A DNA stretch of 34,263 nt. It comes from an uncultured Phycisphaerae bacterium (lineage in GTDB: Bacteria > Planctomycetota > Phycisphaerae > UBA1845 > PWPN01). Positions within the stretch are counted from its first letter, which is position 1. Every line of letters begins with the position of its first letter. Shown in pieces: positions 16,693-23,954 of this stretch. The position numbers were made by a program, and so were the translations under genes. The stretch covers positions 1-34,263 of the forward strand of contig CALLOB010000042.1 in NCBI GenBank assembly GCA_938005315.1. Reading direction: 5' to 3'. The notes beneath the pieces were generated by a model. It saw only the letters and a program-made list of their open reading frames with translations. It was not told where the DNA came from and did not search any database.

Positions 16693-18861
16693 TTATGCCT
16701 CAGCCGACGGCGCGCTTTCAACTACCCTTCGCCCGACTTCGTCCAGACAGCGGGCCGCGAAATCCTCCAGCCGGACCGTCCCCAAGCCCTTGCCCGACCG
16801 ATCGTTGACGTTGACCGTGCCCTCGGCGGCCTCCTTCTCTCCGACAACCAGGATGTAGGGCACCCGCTGCTGACGGGCGGCGTGCTTCTTGGGGCCGATC
16901 CTGTCGGGCGAAACGTCCACTTCAACACGCAAGCCTTTTTCTAAAAGGAGGTTGCACACTTTATGGGCGTAATCGGCGCTCTTCTCGCTCACCGAGGCCA
17001 CCACCACCTGTACGGGGGCCAGCCACAAGGGGAAAGCGCCGGCAAAATGTTCGATCAGGATGGCCACGAAGCGCTCCAGGCTGCCGAACGGCGCCCGGTG
17101 GATCATCACCGGACGGTGGGGCGCGTTGTCCGATCCGATGTAACTTAAGTCGAATCTTTCCGGCAGGTTATAGTCCACCTGAACGGTCCCCAGCTGCCAG
17201 TCCCGGCCGATGCAGTCCTTGACCACGAAATCGATCTTGGGCCCGTAGAAGGCCGCTTCGCCGAGCTCCTCGGTACAGGCCATGCCGCTGGAACGCACCG
17301 CCTGGCGGACCGCGTCCTCGGCCAGACGCCAGTTCTCCGGGCTGCCGACGTACTTGTCGCTGGCCGGATCCCGCAGGCCGATGCGGACCCGGTAATCTGT
17401 CAACTTCAGCAGATCCAGAACCTTGCGCGTCAGATTGACGCAACCGGTGATCTCCTCGAGCAACTGGTCGGGGCGGCAGAAAAGGTGGGCGTCGTCCTGG
17501 GTGAACCCGCGGACCCTGGTCATGCCCGACAGCTCGCCGCTCTGCTCCATGCGATAGACGGTGCCGAACTCCGCCAGCCGCAGCGGCAGGTCGCGGTAGC
17601 TGCGCGGCTCGGAGGCGTAAATGCGGATATGGTGCGGGCAGTTCATGGGCCGCAGGAGGTATCCGTCGTGTTCGACCAGCAGTTCGCGCACGGCCTGCTG
17701 GTTGGCCGAGGCCCGGCCGGCGGCGGGTTGCCACCGGGCCATCAGCCGCTCGTGCACCGCCGGATCGGTTTTGCGGATTTCCTCCAGCAGGCGATGCTCC
17801 TGCGGGCTGGGGCCGTCGGCGTCGCCCCGGGCCCGGACCGCTTCCCAGAGGTCGTTGAGCAGCCGGGCGATGTCGCCCTCGTACAGCGGCGGGAACTGGG
17901 CGTCCTTGTAGTAGGGGAAGTGGCCGCTGGTGCGGTAAAGGTCCAGCCGTCCGATCTGCGGCGTGTAGACCATGCTGTAGCCGGCGCCGATGAGCAGCTC
18001 GCGCATGAGCTTCTCGAGCTCGTGGCGCACCACCGCCCCTTTGGGCTTCCACAACACCAGTCCGCCGCCGACCAGCGGGTCGATGACGAAGAGCCCCAGC
18101 TGCCGCCCGAGCTCGCGATGGTCGCGCCGTCTGGCCTCTTCCAGCCGGCTCAGGTACGCCTTGAGCTCCTTGCGCGTCGGCCAGGCGGTGCCGTAGACGC
18201 GCTGCAGCTGCTTCTCGCGCTGGTCGCCGCGGTAGTAAGCCCCGCTGACCTGCATGAGCTTGAACGCTCCGACCCGGCCGGTGCTGGGCACATGCGGCCC
18301 GCGGCACAGATCCTCGAAATCCCGGCCCGGCCGGGTGCCGGTGACATAGAAGCTCAGCGGTCCCTCGGCCCGCTCGGCGTTATCGATCTTGTAGCGGTTG
18401 CCCTCGCGCCTGAGACGGGCCATGCCCTCCTCGCGGTTCATCTGGCAGCGGGTGAAGGGTCGATCCTCGCGGACGATCTCGGCCATGGCCGCCTCGATGG
18501 CCGGGAAATGCTCGGGCGTCAGCGGCTCGTCCAGGTCGATGTCGTAGTAGAAGCCGTTCTCGACCGGCGGGCCGTAGACCAGTTTGGTTTGGGGAAACAG
18601 CCGGCAGATGGCCTCGGCCATGACGTGGGCACAACTGTGTCGCATGACGTACAGGCTGTCGGCGTTGTCGGCCGATGGGGTGAGGATCTCCAACCGGCAG
18701 TCGCCCTCCAGAACGTGCGTCAGATCGACGATGCGGCCGTCGACCTTGCCGGCGATGGCCGCCTGGGCCAGGCGTGGTCCGATCCTTGCGGCCACGTCCG
18801 CCACCGTGGCACCGTGCGGCACTTCGATCTGCCTGCCGTCCGGCAGCGTCACCTGGGGCAT
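16693..18861 (-). CDS. thrS: Threonyl-tRNA synthetase with an insertion in the catalytic core
   Basis: The product is 722 residues (the E. coli enzyme has 642). Order: TGS domain (MPQVTLPDGRQIEV), editing N2 domain (MRHSCAHVMAEAICRLFP with Cys/His motifs), class II core with motif 2 (FGTVYRMEQSGELSGMTRVRGFTQDDAH), zinc ligands Cys408 (PMNCPHH), His in DDAHLF and His in VMIHRAPFGSLERF (motif 3), then the anticodon domain (PLWLAPVQVVV to KHAARQQRVPYILVVG). About 60 extra residues lie at roughly 328-398 just before PMNC. ATG 18861 fits the TGS start; GGGAG lies about 9 nt upstream. It charges tRNA-Thr and is transcribed with infC. Confidence 0.95.
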   Translation of the reverse strand: MPQVTLPDGRQIEVPHGATVADVAARIGPRLAQAAIAGKVDGRIVDLTHVLEGDCRLEILTPSADNADSLYVMRHSCAHVMAEAICRLFPQTKLVYGPPVENGFYYDIDLDEPLTPEHFPAIEAAMAEIVREDRPFTRCQMNREEGMARLRREGNRYKIDNAERAEGPLSFYVTGTRPGRDFEDLCRGPHVPSTGRVGAFKLMQVSGAYYRGDQREKQLQRVYGTAWPTRKELKAYLSRLEEARRRDHRELGRQLGLFVIDPLVGGGLVLWKPKGAVVRHELEKLMRELLIGAGYSMVYTPQIGRLDLYRTSGHFPYYKDAQFPPLYEGDIARLLNDLWEAVRARGDADGPSPQEHRLLEEIRKTDPAVHERLMARWQPAAGRASANQQAVRELLVEHDGYLLRPMNCPHHIRIYASEPRSYRDLPLRLAEFGTVYRMEQSGELSGMTRVRGFTQDDAHLFCRPDQLLEEITGCVNLTRKVLDLLKLTDYRVRIGLRDPASDKYVGSPENWRLAEDAVRQAVRSSGMACTEELGEAAFYGPKIDFVVKDCIGRDWQLGTVQVDYNLPERFDLSYIGSDNAPHRPVMIHRAPFGSLERFVAILIEHFAGAFPLWLAPVQVVVASVSEKSADYAHKVCNLLLEKGLRVEVDVSPDRIGPKKHAARQQRVPYILVVGEKEAAEGTVNVNDRSGKGLGTVRLEDFAARCLDEVGRRVVESAPSAEA

Positions 18862-18943
18862 GATGATCCACTCCCGCGGCCGGGGGCCGGCCGGCTGAAC
18901 ACCCCCGGGTCCCTGAAGCAAGAACGGCACGGAACCGCCGCCG

Positions 18944-19000
18944 GCGCACGAGACGGGTCTCGACAACAACGTCGAGCCGCCGCTTCACTCCGTCGTGCGC
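18944..19000 (-). promoter_or_regulatory. Alternative hairpins in the thrS leader (candidate attenuator)
   Basis: In RNA order: region 1 GCGCACGA (19000-18993, inside the leader reading frame), region 2 CTCGAC (18976-18971), region 3 GTCGAG (18964-18959), region 4 TCTCGTGCGC (18953-18944). Regions 2 and 3 form a 6-bp hairpin; CGAGA of region 3 can instead pair with TCTCG of region 4 (5 bp); region 1 can pair with TCGTGCGC of region 4 (8 bp, perfect) enclosing the 2-3 hairpin. The 3-4 pairing excludes both others. No T run follows, so control of translation or Rho access would be likelier than intrinsic termination. All pairings are direct; function is inferred. Confidence 0.45.
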
Positions 19001-19014
19001 GTCGTGGGTTTCAT
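18985..19014 (-). CDS. Threonine-rich leader peptide upstream of thrS
   Basis: The frame encodes MKPTTRTTE and a TGA stop: four of nine residues are threonine, all encoded by ACG. It lies between the thrS promoter and thrS, 123 nt before the start codon, in the same direction. The ribosome site is weak (GGACGGC before ATG, with AAGGGA further up). The codons sit in an 8-bp pairing element (see the hairpin entry), the layout of amino-acid leader peptides such as thrL. Chance cannot be excluded because the run comes from a CACGACG direct repeat. Confidence 0.45.
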   Translation of the reverse strand: MKPTTRTTE

Positions 19015-19117
19015 GCCGTCCGGTCGTCCCTTATGCACCTGACGGAAGCCTGCGGCTGCAATCTGCAGGGCCCCGTTTCCGGCCCCCGACCTCCGGCAGA
19101 CCTCCATATTGAATGCC

Positions 19118-19145
19118 ACTATATTCGGCGACGGCAGACCGTCAA
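19118..19145 (-). promoter_or_regulatory. Promoter of thrS-infC
   Basis: On the minus strand TTGACG (19145-19140) and TATAGT (19123-19118) are 16 nt apart, each matching five of six consensus bases. It predicts a leader of about 250 nt before thrS. This is the best sigma-70-type promoter in the window. Confidence 0.65.
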
Positions 19146-19153
19146 GGCGGTGT

Positions 19154-19173
19154 TGCAGGGGCCCTCCCCTGCA
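19154..19173. repeat. Perfect 8-bp inverted repeat next to the thrS promoter
   Basis: TGCAGGGG (19154-19161) and CCCCTGCA (19166-19173) form a hairpin with a CCCT loop, ending 8 nt upstream of the thrS -35 box. It may be an operator, an upstream activator site or the end of the transcript from the LacI fragment. A second 7-bp stem (GGACGCG 19274-19280, CGCGTCC 19287-19293) lies further upstream; 19174-19387 holds no gene I can support. Confidence 0.45.
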
Positions 19174-19387
19174 GGCCCCGTCTCTCGCAGGGCGCCGCTC
19201 CGTCGGGGCCGCGAAAACAGGCGTGAAGAAGGCCGTCAGCAGGCAAGCGACGCTTCTGTGCGCAGGCAGATGCGGACGCGACGGAGCGCGTCCCTCCCAG
19301 GACGCGGGACAGGACGCGACGGCGCGAGCCCCTCCTTACTCTTGCCGCCGCCGGGACGATTCCCCGCCACAGCTGGGGCAGATGTAT

Positions 19388-19526
19388 GGGTGTCCTTTAC
19401 TTTAGCCTTGGGTGTCCTTTACTTTAGCCTCCGGCCCGATGCTCGGCGATTCTAACCTCTGCGGTATATGGGTGTCCTTTTCTGCTTTTGTTTTCTGCTT
19501 TTGGTGGGTGTCCTTTTCTGCTTTTG
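19388..19526. repeat. AT-richer repeat cluster with four copies of GGGTGTCCTTT
   Basis: Two 20-nt copies of one type (19388-19407 and 19410-19429, GGGTGTCCTTTACTTTAGCC) and two 21-nt copies of a second type (19470-19490 and 19506-19526, same 11-nt core then TCTGCTTTTG) lie in direct orientation, with one extra partial TTTTCTGCTTTTG at 19491-19503. The composition contrasts with the GC-rich surroundings. The cluster runs into the end of the LacI-type frame. Spacing is too short and irregular for CRISPR. Dispersed copies elsewhere in the genome would be expected if it is a mobile repeat. Confidence 0.75.
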
Positions 19527-19721
19527 GAGGTTGCGGGCCCAGCTGTTGGGGACGTAGTTGAGCTCCCGGGCGGCGTCCAGCACCCGGCGGGCGGTGACGG
19601 GGGAGATGTGGCGCTTCTCGGCTTCGCCGCGGAGGACGATGCAGACCGTGGTGCGCGACAGGCCGAGCCGCTCGGCGATGTCGCGTGTGGTGGCACGTGG
19701 GGGTGAAGAATCGGTGCTCAT
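19452..19721 (-). pseudogene. LacI-family regulator reduced to its DNA-binding domain
   Basis: ATG 19721 (GGAGGGG upstream) gives 89 residues. Residues 1-64 are a textbook LacI-type headpiece: TTRDIAERLGLSRTTVCIVL helix-turn-helix, then ISPVTARRVLDAARELNYVP and NSWARNL. A full LacI protein is about 340 residues; here the frame passes into the repeat cluster and encodes only repeated QKQKRTP-like text before stopping. The sugar-binding domain is lost, so it cannot sense an inducer. It is the last gene after the fucosidase, which it may once have controlled. A free headpiece without dimerisation would bind DNA weakly. Confidence 0.7.
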
Positions 19722-19797
19722 TTCAGGTCACCCCTCCTGAGGGGGAGGGTGGCGATTCCGTTCGCCAAGCCGCGTCCGGTCGCCCTGGAGGGGGCGA

Positions 19798-21507
19798 TCA
19801 GCGCTCGAACAGCTGGAACTCCGATATCGTCGGGCCCTCGGACGCCTGGAGAATCCTGAGGCGCACGTGCCGGGCCTGGACGGGCTCAAAGCGGATCTCG
19901 GCGTGGTGTCCCAGTCCTTCGCCGGTATGCACCGTCTGCCAGTCGCCATCGCCACGGGTCTGCAGTCTGAAGCGCCTGACGCGCCCCGGAATGGCCTCGA
20001 TGATGACCGCCCGGCCGACGGTCTTCGGCTCGCCCAGGTCGATCACGAGTTCGGCCTCACTGGTGCCCGCGTCGGTCGCCCAGCGGGTGTTGATGTCGTC
20101 ATCGACCGCCATGTCGGGGCCGAAATCAGGCATGCCGGCGAAAACGTTGGAGGCCGAGGCGACGGCGCCCGTGGCCAGCGAAGGGGAGCCGAGCTTCACC
20201 GGGCGGATGCCGTCGGCCAGGGTATCCAGCTGCAGTTCCACGATGGTGTCGATTTCCTGGCGGTGTCCGCGGGGCACGACGACCGTCCAGGCTTCCGGAG
20301 TCTGTTTCACCTCGCACCAGCCGCCGGTCATCAGGCGGGCGGAGGCGACGGCGGCCGGCAGGGGCGGCAGTACCAGGTCGCCCTCGGCGGGCCATTCCAG
20401 CACGTGAAGCCAGACGGTGCGGTCGCGCCGGGTACTGACGACCGGCGCCGGGCCGGGCGCGGTCCAGCAGTACGGTCCGCCCCGGGTACCGTAGATCGAC
20501 CGGCCGTAGCGCTGCAGCCAGCAGCCCATCTCGCGGAGCCGTTCGGCCTGGCGGCCTTCGATCTCGCCCTCGGGCGTCGGGCCCACGTTGAACAGCAGGT
20601 TGCCGTCGCCCCCGGCCACGCGGACCAGCGTCTGGAGGCACTGGCGCAGGGACTTCATCTCGTCGTCGGGTTTCCAGGCCCACTGTCTGCAGATGGTCAT
20701 GCAGGATTCCCAGGGGCGGGTGTCGCGGAAACCGCCGATGGTCTGCTCAGGCGTGTCGTGGTCGGCCGGCAGGCCGGCGCGGTTGTTGATGATCACGCCG
20801 GGCTGAAGCCGGCGGATCATGGCCAGGAGGTTGACGCTGTCAAGCTCCTCGGCGGTGCAGTCCAGGCCGTCGAACCAGATGATGTCGATCTTGCCGTAGT
20901 TGGTGCACAGCTCGCGGAGCTGGCCGTGGAAGTACTCGAGGTAGCGCTGATGGCCGGCGCGGCGGAAGTCGGGATGGTGCCAGTCGGGGGGGGAATAGTA
21001 CAGCCCGAAACGCAGGCCGCCCCGGCGGCAGGCCGCCGCCAGCTCGCCGACGATGTCGCGGCGGAAGGGCGAATCGGGGCTGGTGATCTTGTAATCCGTG
21101 AGCTGTGTATCGAAGTTGACGAAGCCGTCGTGGTGCTTGCTGGTGAAGACCAGGTACTTCTGCCCGGCGTCGCGGGCGATCCGCACCCACTCGTCGGCGT
21201 CGAAGCGGACGGGGTTGAAGCGCTTGTAGAGGTTGTCATACTCCTCGACGGGAACCTCTCCGGTGCCCTTGAGGCCCGGCCGTTCGCCGCCGCGCGACCA
21301 GCCGATCTCGGTGCCTTTGAGGCTGACGGGCCCCCAGTGGATGAACAGGCCGAATCTGGCCTCGCGCCACCAGGCCATCCGGGCGGCGTACTGCTCTTCG
21401 GTCTCGCCCTCGGGTCGGCCGATGGGAGCCTGCTGGGCGGGCAGCGGGACGGCGGCGAGGCAGAAGGCGGCCAGGGCCGCAGGAAGCGAAACATGGCAGC
21501 GTCGCAT
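19798..21507 (-). CDS. Alpha-L-fucosidase (GH29) with C-terminal F5/8-type C domain
   Basis: The product is 569 residues. Signal peptide MRRCHVSLPAALAAFCLAAV ends near PAQQ, so export is likely. The GH29 barrel (about 30-345) shows WWREARFGLFIHWGPVS, YLVFTSKHHDGFVNFDT, GLRFGLYYSPPDWHHPD and DIIWFDGLDC with the nucleophile Asp213, then GDGNLLFNVGPTPEGEI. Residues about 435-569 form a beta-sandwich of the discoidin/CBM32 type (DDDINTRWATDAG, VIDLGEPKTVGRAVI, ARHVRLRI). It removes terminal alpha-L-fucose from glycans. ATG 21507 follows GGAGG by 7 nt. It lies 47 nt after the radical SAM gene and before the LacI remnant. Confidence 0.9.
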   Translation of the reverse strand: MRRCHVSLPAALAAFCLAAVPLPAQQAPIGRPEGETEEQYAARMAWWREARFGLFIHWGPVSLKGTEIGWSRGGERPGLKGTGEVPVEEYDNLYKRFNPVRFDADEWVRIARDAGQKYLVFTSKHHDGFVNFDTQLTDYKITSPDSPFRRDIVGELAAACRRGGLRFGLYYSPPDWHHPDFRRAGHQRYLEYFHGQLRELCTNYGKIDIIWFDGLDCTAEELDSVNLLAMIRRLQPGVIINNRAGLPADHDTPEQTIGGFRDTRPWESCMTICRQWAWKPDDEMKSLRQCLQTLVRVAGGDGNLLFNVGPTPEGEIEGRQAERLREMGCWLQRYGRSIYGTRGGPYCWTAPGPAPVVSTRRDRTVWLHVLEWPAEGDLVLPPLPAAVASARLMTGGWCEVKQTPEAWTVVVPRGHRQEIDTIVELQLDTLADGIRPVKLGSPSLATGAVASASNVFAGMPDFGPDMAVDDDINTRWATDAGTSEAELVIDLGEPKTVGRAVIIEAIPGRVRRFRLQTRGDGDWQTVHTGEGLGHHAEIRFEPVQARHVRLRILQASEGPTISEFQLFER

Positions 21508-21554
21508 GCGGGTTCCTCCATGGTCAGGCCCCGCGGCCGGGGACGGCGAAGGGG

Positions 21555-22997
21555 TCAGGCCCTGGCCCGAAGCCCGCGCAGGATATCCCACCAGGCCCCC
21601 CGGGCGCCGTGGCGAACGGCCTCAACCAGGGCCATATTGTCGCTGTAGTTGTGGTCCCGCGGTTCGTCCGCGTCGCCGGGCACGCCGCCGTCGGCCGGTC
21701 CGAAGAAGCGCTCGTCGCCGGCGATCAGGTCGCGGACCAGGGCGGCCGGGCGTTCCCCGAGCTGTTCGGAGATGTAGAACGTCGGCCGGAGGAGGTCCAC
21801 GGGGCCGTCGTAGCCGCGCCGGATGCCCGGCAGGTCTTCCAGCGGTCCCCGGGCGGCCAGAAGTCCGGCCAGCGGGGTATTCGGATAGACCCGGACGCCC
21901 AGCGGCGCCCCCACGCAGTCGGGGGCGATGCTCTTCACGAATGCGATGGTGTCGGCCAGCGTGTCGGGCGTCTCGCCCGGGCCGCCCAGCAGGAGGTCGA
22001 TCATCACCGCGATGCCGTTTTTCCGGCAGAGCGCCACGGCGGCGGCGAGATCCGCCCGTCGGTGGGCCTCGCGGTAGCTGGCGAGCATCAGGTCGCTGGC
22101 CGAGTCGCCGGTGAAGTCGATGCCGACGCAGCCGGCCCGGCGCATCGCCGCGGCGAGGTCGGCGTCGAAGGGTACCACGGACATGTAGGCGTACCAGCGC
22201 ACCCGCTCCCCCAGTCCGCGGCGGATCAGCGCCTCGCAGACCTCGCGGGCGTGCTCTCGGGGGATATTGAACTCCCCGTCGCACAGGTGCAGGACGTTGA
22301 TCCCCTGCCGCAGCAGGGATTCGACCTCGGCGGCGACCTCGGCCGGCTCGCGCTGCCGCACCGTGGGGCCCTTGGCCACCGGATCGGCGCAATAAATGCA
22401 GTGGCGGTGGCAGCCGCGTTTGGTCTCGACGCCGGCCTGTCCGCCCAGCCGGAAGTAGGACAAGTTGTCGATGGCGTCGCGGGCGGTCGGGACGTTGAGT
22501 TCCCGGGGCCAGGCCGGTTCGTTGGCCAGGGCCCGGGCGGCGTCGCGCCACAACAGCCCGGGAACGCGCTCGAGGTGCTTGCCTCCGCGGATCTCGCCGA
22601 CCAGGGCGATCAGGGCCTGCTCGCCGTCGCCGCGGATGCCGAAGTCGGCCCCGACGCGGTCCACGAGCCGGCGGCCGAAGATGGAAAACCCGACGCCGCC
22701 CAGCACGATCGGCGCGTTGGTCAGCGTGCGGATGAGGCTCACGGTCCCGGCCAGTTCCTCGACGAACGACCGGCCGCTGGGCCAGAAGCAGTCATCGACA
22801 TTGCGGAAGGTCAGGCCCACCAGTTCCGGATCCAGGCGGGCGAAGAAGCGGCGGGCGGCAGCTTCCGGATCGTCGGTCAGGCACAGGTCGAGAATCTCGA
22901 CCTCCAGACCGGCGGACCGCGCGGCTCCGGCCAGGTAGTCCAGGCCCAGGGGAGCAACGACCGGTCTCATTCGATTGGTGTTGACCAGGGCGATCAT
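21555..22997 (-). CDS. B12-binding-type radical SAM protein, unknown reaction
   Basis: The 480-residue protein has an N-terminal cobalamin-binding-like Rossmann region (about 1-145: MIALVNTNRMRPVVAPLGLDYLAG, VGLTFRNVDD, IVLGGVGFSIFG), then the radical SAM core with CHRHCIYC (Cys196, Cys200, Cys203) holding the 4Fe-4S cluster, and IDFTGDSAS and MIDLLLGGPGETPDTL strands. The C-terminal end reads DHNYSDNMALVEAVRHGARG. Members use SAM, and often cobalamin, for methylations or rearrangements; the DxHxxGxxL base-off B12 motif is not clear, so cobalamin use is not certain. It leads the fucosidase gene by 47 nt. Substrate unknown; no ribosome site is obvious. Confidence 0.8.
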   Translation of the reverse strand: MIALVNTNRMRPVVAPLGLDYLAGAARSAGLEVEILDLCLTDDPEAAARRFFARLDPELVGLTFRNVDDCFWPSGRSFVEELAGTVSLIRTLTNAPIVLGGVGFSIFGRRLVDRVGADFGIRGDGEQALIALVGEIRGGKHLERVPGLLWRDAARALANEPAWPRELNVPTARDAIDNLSYFRLGGQAGVETKRGCHRHCIYCADPVAKGPTVRQREPAEVAAEVESLLRQGINVLHLCDGEFNIPREHAREVCEALIRRGLGERVRWYAYMSVVPFDADLAAAMRRAGCVGIDFTGDSASDLMLASYREAHRRADLAAAVALCRKNGIAVMIDLLLGGPGETPDTLADTIAFVKSIAPDCVGAPLGVRVYPNTPLAGLLAARGPLEDLPGIRRGYDGPVDLLRPTFYISEQLGERPAALVRDLIAGDERFFGPADGGVPGDADEPRDHNYSDNMALVEAVRHGARGAWWDILRGLRARA

Positions 22998-23039
22998 GCG
23001 GTATCGGTATCGCCGGGATATAACACGCCGATTCTGCCG

Positions 23040-23070
23040 GGCCGGGGGCCCGGGCCGCCGGGGCCCGGCC
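23040..23070. repeat. GC-only inverted repeat upstream of the radical SAM gene
   Basis: GGCCGGG (23040-23046) and CCCGGCC (23064-23070) form a stem whose loop itself contains a GGCCCGGGCC palindrome. It stands about 45 nt upstream of the radical SAM start; a TTATAT element (minus strand, 23033-23028) lies between. It may be a terminator-like or operator element. Confidence 0.4.
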
Positions 23071-23209
23071 GACCGGCAGACGCATCATACCGCCTCGACG
23101 CACTTTCTCCAGTTTGCGGCCCGCCCGCACCGGCCGAAGGGGCATCCGCCCCAATCGGGGGATGAAAAGGCCATCGAACCCGCCATCCGATTCGTGGACG
23201 GATTCTACG

Positions 23210-23314
23210 CTTTATCAGGCTGGTCCCATCATCAAGACGCACCACGAGAACTTCGACGGCAGCGGCTCCCCGATGCGGACGCGCGGCCACCGCATCCACG
23301 TGTTGGCCCGATGA
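23210..23314 (+). pseudogene. Remnant of an HD-GYP domain gene
   Basis: In plus frame the text GPIIKTHHENFDGSGSPMRT RGHRIHVLAR is readable up to TGA 23312-23314. It matches the HD-GYP signature pattern HHE-x-x-DGSG-x-P-x-x-x-x-G-x-x-I-x-x-x-AR of cyclic-di-GMP phosphodiesterases, but GYP is GSP and nothing on either side continues the domain. About 35 residues of a normal 180-residue domain remain. The wider 23071-23337 region has no other supportable gene. The match is convincing by pattern but short. Confidence 0.5.
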
Positions 23315-23337
23315 GCCGCAGGCGACGGGGTATTCTC

Positions 23338-23760
23338 TCAGCCCAGCGAGCGAAGCACTCGCACAGCCTTGCGGGCGTCGCCGGCCCCGTCCAGCGCCAG
23401 GTGCATGATGAAACGTCGGCCGATCGCGGCGGCCGAAACGCCGCGGAGGTTGAGGTGTTCGACGGCCAGGGCCTGGGTGATCCGTGCGCCGATGCCCGGC
23501 CGGTCGGAACCTTCGACGCGCACGCAGTGCAATCCGCTGCTCTTCTGAAAGCCGGCCTGCCGGGCGGCCTTGAGCTGCGCGGTGCCGCGCACCGGCGTGA
23601 CGAAGACCACGCCGCCGGCCCGGCCCGGCTCGCGCCGGGCGATGACGAATTCCAGATTGCAGCCGGCATCCGCCAGAATCGCGAGCCTGGCGGCCAGGGC
23701 CCCGGGGCGATCCTCGATTTCGGCCGCCCAGACATCCATCCGGTTGACGGTGAGCTTCAT
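23338..23760 (-). CDS. Tandem ACT-domain protein
   Basis: The 140-residue protein consists of two ACT domains: residues about 4-68 (VWAAEIEDRPGALAARLAIL, NLEFVIARREPG, GGVVFVTPV) and about 78-140 (VRVEGSDRPGIGARITQALA, NLRGVSAAAIGRRFIMHLAL). ACT domains bind amino acids at their interfaces and regulate enzymes or transcription. ATG 23760 follows GGAG by 8 nt. A stand-alone tandem-ACT protein needs a partner; none is adjacent, since it is divergent from the heparinase-like gene and separated from the radical SAM gene by 340 nt. Ligand unknown. Confidence 0.85.
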   Translation of the reverse strand: MKLTVNRMDVWAAEIEDRPGALAARLAILADAGCNLEFVIARREPGRAGGVVFVTPVRGTAQLKAARQAGFQKSSGLHCVRVEGSDRPGIGARITQALAVEHLNLRGVSAAAIGRRFIMHLALDGAGDARKAVRVLRSLG

Positions 23761-23954
23761 GTATCGTTCTCCGCTGTGTCGAACCTCGACCGTTCCCCCA
23801 AGGGCCAGCATAAACGCAGTCGGTCCGGCTGGCGAGACCCTGCCGACGGGCCCAGCCGGGCTTGCGGCGCGGAGCGCCGACCCCCACAATGCCGTCCGGG
23901 GGGACGCCAGGCCACGGAACCTCGCCCCCCTCCAGGCCCCGCGGAGGTCCATCG

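Noticed and set aside
19388-19526. Possible CRISPR array
   Set aside because: Repeat units are only 20-21 nt in two types, spacers are 2-40 nt and irregular, and no cas gene is near.
19867-21648. 593-codon plus-strand frame across the fucosidase
   Set aside because: Fully antisense to the GH29 gene with nucleophile and signal peptide; composition is typical of GC shadows.
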